Positions 58,382 to 64,000 of a stretch of 64,000 nucleotides of DNA are shown piece after piece. The DNA comes from Ostrinia nubilalis (Eukaryota > Arthropoda > Insecta > Lepidoptera > Crambidae), in contig NC_087095.1 of the NCBI RefSeq assembly GCF_963855985.1, positions 14,270,001 to 14,334,000 on the forward strand. The letters run 5' to 3'. The stretch's first letter is position 1, and each line of letters opens with the position of its first letter. The notes beneath the pieces are model-generated. The model was not told the DNA's origin. It did not search any database and was given only the letters and a program-made list of their open reading frames with translations. The translations under genes were made by a program, and so were the position numbers.

Positions 58382-58945
58382 AAGGGACGCGCGCTGGTAG
58401 CTTGAGGAGCTTTTCCAGCTTCACCGGGCAGAGTGGCGAGTACAGAAGGTACTCTAGCCGTTTGGCGATCGTCGGTGCACGTGCCGACGAGGCCGAGTGT
58501 GGGCTTCGCGAAGCGAAGCCCAGGCTCGTCCGCGTCGGTCGCAGACCGACGTTCGCGATCGGGCCGTATCGAGCGCATAAGGCGCCCGATCAGTGGCGAA
58601 CCCAACTAGAGGGTTGCCCACCGCGGTGTTGGACCAAAGTCCAGCCTACGGCGGGCTCACTCTAGTGGGCCCGATCGAGGGGACTACGGACGCGGCCTGA
58701 GGGCGCCACGGTAGGCTCGGACCTCGGCTCAGGCCGTGTCCGGGGGACGGATAGGGGCTGACTTCTAGGCCGGCTCGCACGCCTTTTATAGCCAGCCGGT
58801 GAGCGCGTGTGACGTACGCGGCGGCGTGCGGGGTCTCGGGGCAGGGTAAACCGGCTGCGCGCGCGCGTAGATCTCGCTGTGACGTAGTGGCCGGCTCGGC
58901 GCTGGTCGCTCGAAGTAAATAAAAGGGCGCGCCGTGTTACAAGGT
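58200..58945 (-). promoter_or_regulatory. GC-rich TATA-Inr promoter on the minus strand, split by a retroposon
   Basis: The minus strand has TATAAAAG (58790 to 58783). Counting from its first T, the A of TCAG (58759) is +1 to a TATA at -31, the canonical distance. Two TGACGT (CRE-like) motifs lie near 58810 and 58880. Without the inserted retroposon the initiator reads TCAGT (58293-58289) and is followed by a 5'-leader-like stretch ending CACATG|GTAAGG, a possible donor, near 58213. The high GC content contrasts with all surroundings, so it is probably the promoter of a mobile element (an LTR is one option), not of a host gene. Confidence 0.5.
58301..58757 (-). mobile_element. Poly(A) retroposon with T80 tract and 11-bp target duplication
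   Basis: Flanked by perfect 11-mers CTGACTTCTAG (58290-58300, 58758-58768). On the minus strand it is 377 bases of very GC-rich sequence followed by an 80-base poly(A). No coding domain is visible; GC-rich, poly(A)-tailed 3' ends fit R1-clade LINEs, but a processed transcript is also possible. An uninterrupted 80-mer suggests a young insertion. The poly-K and poly-F frames over it are artefacts. Confidence 0.8.
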
Positions 58946-59727
58946 ACCTAAAATCGTGTGACCAACGTATTTCGCTTTCTCAATTCAAAATAATTATAAG
59001 AAGATATTTTTTTGACTATTGTGTGGAAAGTATATTTAATAACGATGATTTTAGTATATGCTACAAACAAAATGAATGAAAATTGTGAATGCAGTAACCA
59101 AATGTTTCATTGCAACCGAAGGTGTGACACGATGAGAACGCGAAAAATTACCCCGTTTTTTATGGTTTCATGTGATTTTTTCATATTATTTTTGCTTCTA
59201 TTACGATAAAATTTATTTTGTATGTAGCTAAATAGATATTTTATCATCTGATTTCAAAGTTATTGTTCTAACTTATACCGTTTATGAACTATTATTGTGT
59301 GACCATCAAATTTGAGTGTAAATGAGAAGTACCCATTGACTACCCACTAAACAGAATAATACCACAAGCTAATTTGTATTCCATTTTATGCACCAATCAA
59401 ATTATTTTGTAAATAGTTTATCGTGAAATATTTTTGCCAAATGAAACATTTGGCAAAACGTACTTTGCCAAACAATAATTTGCTAAACAATAATATGCCA
59501 AAAACGATATTTGCGAATTAAAAGTTTGCAATAAGTTGTTTTGCCAAATGAGAATTTGCCAAATGAAAATTTGCGAAACGTTGTTTGCGATGTGATAATT
59601 TGGGAAACGTTTTTTGGCCAAACATTAGTAATCCGTGTACGGCCATTAATTTAATATATGTCAAATTGTAACATTTATGTAGCTGTCACTTAGCAGATTG
59701 CTAAAATTGAGTTATTTTTTGTTCCAG

Positions 59728-59849
59728 ATCCCAGCAGTGAAACAGTGAAAATGCAAGTGACTTAAGTGCAGTGTTCACGATGGAGATCGCAAACTTAGTT
59801 TTGACACTCATATGTGTCATTTCATTCACATGCACGCACGCGAAAATAG
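59728..59849 (+). other. Host exon containing a translation start
   Basis: A pyrimidine-rich acceptor (TTATTTTTTGTTCCAG) precedes it and a consensus donor, G|GTAAGT, follows. The exon has 52 nt of 5' UTR with one 4-codon upstream frame (ATG 59751), then the start codon at 59780. Its upstream boundary lies 93 bp from the end of the MULE-like foldback element. Confidence 0.65.
59780..59849 (+). CDS. Signal-peptide exon of a secreted or membrane protein (partial)
   Basis: The first 23 codons plus one base read MEIANLVLTLICVISFTCTH-AKI, ending in phase 1. The sequence is a textbook signal peptide: short N-region, hydrophobic core LVLTLICVISFTC, polar THAK with likely cleavage after Ala. Start context CACGATGG is good. 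The protein would be routed to the secretory pathway; the remaining exons are presumably beyond position 64000, as I could not identify a convincing next exon here. A separate signal-peptide exon flanked by large introns is common in insect genes for cell-surface and extracellular proteins. The family cannot be named from 23 residues. This is the only host coding segment I would defend. Confidence 0.65.
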
Positions 59850-59918
59850 GTAAGTCATTTTATATTTTAAACCAATCCACCAAAATACCAAAGCAACGCT
59901 ACATAAACCCGACATTTA

Positions 59919-60034
59919 GGCTGAGTTGCACCACCTAACTTTGACCGTAACTATAACGATAACCGGTGGTTTTTATAGAGTTAGACAGATTTTTGACGTT
60001 TGTCAAAGTTAATGTAAGATGGTGCAACTCAGCC
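59919..60034. mobile_element. Complete MITE, GGCTGAGTTGCACC family, 116 bp
   Basis: The inverted ends are GGCTGAGTTGCACCA and its complement, extended by ctaactttgac / gtcaaagttaatg. The flanks are TTA (59916-59918) and ATA. In sister copies TTA or TAA follows the ends, pointing to a 3-bp TWA duplication, as in PIF/Harbinger MITEs. The loop holds cgataaccggtgg. This copy sits 69 bp into the intron after the signal-peptide exon. Confidence 0.78.
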
Positions 60035-60885
60035 ATATAATGTTTGGCATTTCAGCTGTATAGCTACAGCAGTCACAAGCAGACCGATTTTAACCTCGGT
60101 ATAACTGTAACGGAACGCAATAAATACCAAAAATTCTCGAATATTTCAGATACATTATCACTCTACTTTCATGAATGAGTAACGTCATTAATGTGTAATA
60201 TGTCTCGTAGGCATTAAATAAATTGCTTCTCAGTAGTTAACAGCGATACACAACACCCTTCAATATAATTATTATAATTCTACTGGGACATAAAATCTGA
60301 GATAAGCAAAGGATTTTAAACTGAATATCGTCAATATTTTTTTTTGCCTTTGACTGTCGACACTGTCGAGACACTAGACACAACAGAAATTTTATAATTT
60401 TTCGGGGCTCATCGGTGAGCCGCGTGGCGTCCTACATGTCAAAACTGTATTATAATAAAGAGAAAAAGTAGATATATAAAAACAAGTCAACATAATGAGA
60501 GTTAAAAAAAAAACGAAAAAAAAAAACAAAACAGCATGATTTCATCCGTAACAATCGTGCCAATTGCGTGTCCAACGTTTCACCCCAAGATTTCTCCGTA
60601 TACCTGGATTTTTATATCTGATTAAATCCGTTGCGTGTTTCAAGAAAGATTAAATTTCCCCAGGGTCGCTGTCCCTTATCCCAGTTTCAATTTGTGGTCT
60701 CCAAGGTGGACTTACTCTGAAAGTTACGTTGGTAATCTCCACAAAGACGAATAAACCCTGGTTGATGTTATGAAGAAAGTAAGGAGAGTTAGCAAAGTGA
60801 TTTGGCTTGTTCGAGATTTTGGGAGACAAAAGAAATAAAAGCCTTGGTCAAATAGCATAACTACATACAGGTTGACAACGTTGGA
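60035..60885. other. Intronic sequence, nothing certain
   Basis: A ttccccag|GG site near 60662 is followed by about 37 open codons in the right phase, but composition and the lack of a fitting donor argue against an exon. An A-rich patch lies at 60500-60530. Confidence 0.4.
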
Positions 60886-60990
60886 AGTAGTTACACCATC
60901 TTACTTTAACTTTGACAAACGTTACAATCCATACAAAAAGCACCGGTTATTGTTATTGTTACGGTTAGGATAAGGTGGTGCAACTCAGCC
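60886..60990. mobile_element. MITE, GGCTGAGTTGCACC family, left end eroded
   Basis: It keeps ttacaccatcttactttaac, accggttattg and the right end aaggtggtgcaactcagcc followed by TTA. Confidence 0.68.
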
Positions 60991-61309
60991 TTAAAGTTAC
61001 TTCATATTGAAGCAGTATGCGTATACTGAAAAATCTGGATTCAGAAATTTCATAAATGCTACAATATTGGCAAATTGGTGGTTCACAGAAGATTTATTTT
61101 ATGGTTTAAACCATAATTTTATCCATAGAAAACTTACAGTTACAGTGTCTTAGTGTGTATAGATGCGTAGGTATAAATAGAGCAGCAATACCTACATTAC
61201 ATACCACACCTTAAGCAATAACTTGAAGTTGAAGTTAATATAATAAATAAAATAGAACTAAAGCTAGAAAATAAACCAGCCCACCCCTGTAAAACACATT
61301 AACAATACA

Positions 61310-61875
61310 AGAAAATGCGGGCTTATCACTCACACGCGGTCATCAGTCACGCTGTCGCCTCGGCCGTTCCGCGTTCGATTCCCGGCGCGATAAGGCTTTG
61401 CGCACACGTGCATTTGACCATAGCCACCAATGGCTATCGTGCGCTACGTCCTTTGGCACCAAATTAAGGTGCTTCACCGCCACTAGTAAGTAGTCGATGG
61501 CCGCTACAACTTGTAATCGATTTTTATCGAGTGGCTGTCGCCTGCTTTACGTGTTACAAACCATACAAAACTTGTTTAAACCATGTAAACAGCTTTTTTC
61601 CTCGGGCTTTTTACCTGCCATCTGCTTTGCACTAGAGAGAGGTCTATCCTTAATATCAAACTCTTATGTTCTTCTAATGATGCGGGTCCAATCACAGTTT
61701 AACTTTCCGGGACAAACTTGGTCTTCACTGGTTAGGTTTTTATTAGCGGTCAAGCTGTAGATCCTGGCTGCACAGGAGTTGCAGCGGTGGGAATAGCGGG
61801 ACTAATTCCCTACTATACTTGTCGCTAGCCACTGGTGGCTATAGCCAGTTTGCGCGAAGCCTTACGGCTCATGTT
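61310..61875 (+). mobile_element. tRNA-like SINE head followed by inverted ~45-bp arms
   Basis: A B-box-like GCGTTCGATTCCCGGCGCG sits near 61371. Next, aaggctttgcgcac...atagccaccaatggctatcg (61391-61440) is mirrored by cgctagccactggtggctat...gcgcgaagcctt (61822-61863). Either two inverted copies of one SINE or a small element with long ends; I cannot decide. The 87-codon frame between them has no domain features. Confidence 0.45.
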
Positions 61876-63113
61876 CACTTATAAATGTCGGGAAGGCGCG
61901 TGACCTGAATACTCGCGTCTGCCTAGACTCAGACAAGACTAGCAGAGGAAATGATAAGACGCATGTGCTCTGGACAAGGATATTGCGTGGCTGACATGAC
62001 AGGCCCTAAATCTTGGATCTTTCGGGTATCACGAGGCGTAGATAATACGAGTCCCGTCTCAACATAGATATCTCGTTAGGTCTGTCTAGTTTGAATTGTA
62101 TTTTACGAGTATACATACGGGTCAGAGTCAATATTTAGACTTGTGGATGTGATTTCGAATCATCTTTGCCTTATTCTGCATAAAAATATCTCAAAGACCG
62201 AGGAGAACTGTAAAAGAATAGATTAAAATTTGTAAGAAAGTCAATTTCTCTGAATCTACAACAATTTATTGAAGATGCTTGCATCTTCGTGAATTCGTTG
62301 CTCTTTTGCCACTTCACATTTAATTTTTCGCGTGAAATTGACAGTTGGCCGTTTAAGATGTAGATAAATTGACTTTTGTTACAACTTACCTTTATTACTT
62401 TTCACCTCTGTTACAACTCACTTCTTTTGTAACTCACCTTTGTTGCAACTTACCTCTGTTACAACTCACTTCGGTCTCCCATACGGAACCCTGAGGCCTG
62501 TTAAAAATTAAATATTTGCCACCGCATTCCAAGCTAGGTTCTCTATTAGGGTTATTCCCACTTCCAGCCTGTGAAGTGGATCGTGCCTCGAATACCAATG
62601 GGGTAGGCTCACACATTAAACGGCACCTGTGAAAACGATATTATTGTACAAAAACCGATTGGGAGGGACGTGATCGTGTGACACTAACTATTTCTATGAG
62701 TGCTAGGGGTCTGTGGTTAAATAAATTAATAATATTGATAAAAATATAGTAAAATTCAACATAGCAGATAAACTTCCAAAGCAAAGTTGCTGTACCTTAC
62801 CTGGACCCATTTGTAGAACTGTCTGAATTGTAAGAAATTAATTCTATTGTATTTGATATATTTTTTTATTAAAGCAATCAATGATTTAAATTTCAGGTTT
62901 TGAAAAATGTAGACTTTAATAAAATTCTATACGGAACCACCTTAACATAATATCTGAATATCTCTTCTCTGTTTTTATAAGCCTATTTGAATGCAGGGTG
63001 CGATCATGGCAGACATTGGATGGTCTAATGTTTTGCAGAAATAGTGCTAAAAGTATACGTTTTTATTTAACTCGTAGACTAGACTCAGGTGGTGTTTTTT
63101 TTATCAAAATATT
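61876..63113. other. Intronic sequence, nothing recognised
   Basis: A short run of similar gttacaact(t/c)acctttgt units lies at about 62375-62470 and looks like a minor tandem repeat. No coding signal. Confidence 0.4.
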
Positions 63114-63221
63114 CCCCCTTATTAATAAAAGTTACACCATAGTTGAACCCTGTTTTGAAGTGACGTTTAGTATGTAAATGTCACTTTAAAGCTAGAATGT
63201 AATTTTTTATTATTAAGGGGG
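63114..63221. mobile_element. Small MITE, 108 bp
   Basis: The ends CCCCCTTATTAATAAAAG and CTTTTTTATTATTAAGGGGG-like sequence are inverted, with a second inner palindrome gaagtgacgt...atgtcacttt. No certain target duplication. Confidence 0.6.
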
Positions 63222-64000
63222 TTTGTGTTCAAATGTCACGGTTTTGATCCCTTTGGTTAATAATTATGTAGTATGAGAAGGCATGGAAGTATTTTTATCT
63301 ACCTATTCAGGTCAAGCAAATTCTATAATATTATAGAATAGGTCAATACTAGAAAATAATGTGTTTACACCAAACCACTAGTCAAAATTACGTTTAAATA
63401 TTTAAGCTTTAAATTAACTGCGTGAAAACCAGTAAGTTATTTACACCCTCTCAAATGTTTAAGATTTGCTAGACGATCTCTGCAAGCTTTACAAAGAAAA
63501 TTTCTGCAGACTTTACCGTCAATTTGTACGAGTTCCCACGATTCCACTTTCACATACTTTGTAACTCGATTATGCAGTTTTAACACTAGTTAATTCTGTG
63601 TACTCCATACTGTAGGTAGAAACTTGCAGAAGCCCCGCAAGGCTGTAAAAATAGCTACATTTTTCGTGGGGCGTTGCTCCTTTTATTGTCTTAATGACAA
63701 ACTATTTTTATACAAATTAATGAGAAACAGATGGGTCCGATGGTGTCAAAACTCAGTTTAGGTCATAGAACCGGATCTTTAACTTGACAAGTTTGATAAT
63801 GCTATGAAATAAAAATATACGAATTATACTCGTAGTTGATTGAGTTGATAAACAAGTGATATTACAAATTATTGCTACTCGAATCGCGTGATGAAAATTT
63901 CACAATATTTATTAAGCCCTTCACAATTTAGATTCTTAAAAATAAAATAAACTAGGCCAAAGCTTTGTTACCCAAAGTGTGAGGCAGGGATACACAACTA
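63222..64000. other. AT-rich sequence to the window end
   Basis: No gene or element recognised. The segment ttctataatattatagaa near 63320 is a perfect 18-bp palindrome. Confidence 0.4.

Larger units (their letters stand above)
56284..59334. mobile_element. Nested element with GGGTACTTCTCAT ends
   Basis: The terminal 13-mer GGGTACTTCTCAT (56284-56296) recurs inverted at 59322-59334. Subterminal ggttctcatcgtcaccttcg-like motifs occur near both ends (about 56302-56330 and 59108-59140) and ccacgaaggtgatgccacg near 57090. No target duplication could be confirmed, and the interior is composite. The 65-codon frame at 59012-59209 has no support. Confidence 0.5.
55780..59634. mobile_element. MULE-like foldback element, ~3.86 kb, with 10-bp target duplication
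   Basis: The inverted ends (about 55780-56010 and 59415-59634) are long and internally repetitive, built from diverged units like TTTGGCCAAATTATCACTT and TTTGCCAAATGAAA. They are flanked by a perfect 10-bp direct repeat, GTGTACGGCC (55770-55779, 59635-59644). Duplications of 9-11 bp and long inverted repeats fit Mutator-like elements; internally tandem TIRs also recall foldback elements of other superfamilies, so class is provisional. No transposase frame was found. The interior is occupied by at least three further layers of repeats. Confidence 0.65.
9057..59727 (+). other. Candidate 50.7-kb first intron, filled with transposons
   Basis: The interval runs from GTAAGT (9057) to TTTTTTGTTCCAG (ending 59727). 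Within it I found no exon with convincing coding content on either strand apart from LINE-derived frames. Long first introns are usual for insect neuronal and cell-surface genes. This depends on the exon 1 call being right. Confidence 0.3.

Noticed and set aside
58092..58605. Frames with poly-Phe or poly-Lys
   Set aside because: They translate the T80 tract of the poly(A) retroposon.
59012..59209. Cys-containing 65-codon frame
   Set aside because: No signal peptide, acceptor or donor in a suitable place; lies inside the nested repeat element.
60650..60790. Possible next exon after the signal-peptide exon (ttccccag|GGTCGCTG, 37 open codons in phase)
   Set aside because: The matching donor is weak (TTG|GTAATC) and the peptide shows no conserved features; not enough to call.
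3455..61400. tRNA genes at the tRNA-like A/B-box sites
   Set aside because: None has a paired acceptor stem and consistent arms; SINE heads are the better explanation.

Overview
The window is nuclear DNA of a moth or butterfly (Lepidoptera). I infer this from its repeats. They include many 3' pieces of the lepidopteran RTE-type LINE (encoding the ...RWTDDLVKVAGG... C-terminus), short Helitron-like elements with a GC hairpin and a CTAG 3' end, LINE tails of the (TTTGAC)n and (ATT)n types, and tRNA-like SINE heads. The background is AT-rich and has no operon-like gene packing. Nearly every long reading frame is transposon-derived or a by-product of a repeat.

Host gene. Only one stretch looks like host coding sequence: a short + strand exon at 59728-59849. 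It has a polypyrimidine-AG acceptor, a start codon at 59780, 23 codons of a classical signal peptide and a phase-1 GTAAGT donor. A TATA-less core promoter (TCAGT initiator with GGACG at exactly +28 to +32) lies at 8904-8937 and is followed by a CAG|GTAAGT donor at 9056/9057. If the two belong together, about 50.7 kb of the window is one first intron of a secreted or cell-surface protein gene. That pairing is inference.

Layout. 1-8.9 kb: hAT MITE, Helitrons and a 1.8-kb foldback element with a G-rich tandem array in its loop. 8.9-9.06 kb: candidate promoter and exon 1. 10-14.3 kb: Helitrons, one nested in another. 14.6-17 kb: 5'-truncated Jockey/CR1-type LINE (- strand). 17-21 kb: MITEs and RTE fragments. 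21.7-25.6 kb: an internally deleted piggyBac-like element inside an RTE copy, and a second piggyBac-like element inside a Helitron. 26.4 kb: RTE copy with a twin-priming inversion. 27-32.6 kb: nearly complete two-ORF LINE (+ strand), broken by a DNA transposon and one stop codon. 33.7-38.2 kb: MITEs and a decayed relative of the later hAT element. 39.8-45.5 kb: more RTE copies and Helitrons. 46.1-49.1 kb: a 2.8-kb hAT-like element inside a 149-bp MITE. 51.0-51.3 kb: an unexplained 76-codon open frame. 55.6-59.6 kb: a nest of elements inside a foldback element with a 10-bp target duplication, ending 93 bp before the signal-peptide exon. 59.9-64 kb: MITEs and SINE pieces in the next intron.

The sequence mainly records layered transposition into a long intron. 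At least eight insertions can be dated relative to their hosts because element boundaries and target-site duplications are readable. The LINE proteins (ORF1 RNA binding, ORF2 endonuclease/reverse transcriptase) would have worked together in retrotransposition. The truncated RTE, MITE and short Helitron copies have no enzyme of their own and would have relied on enzymes supplied from elsewhere.
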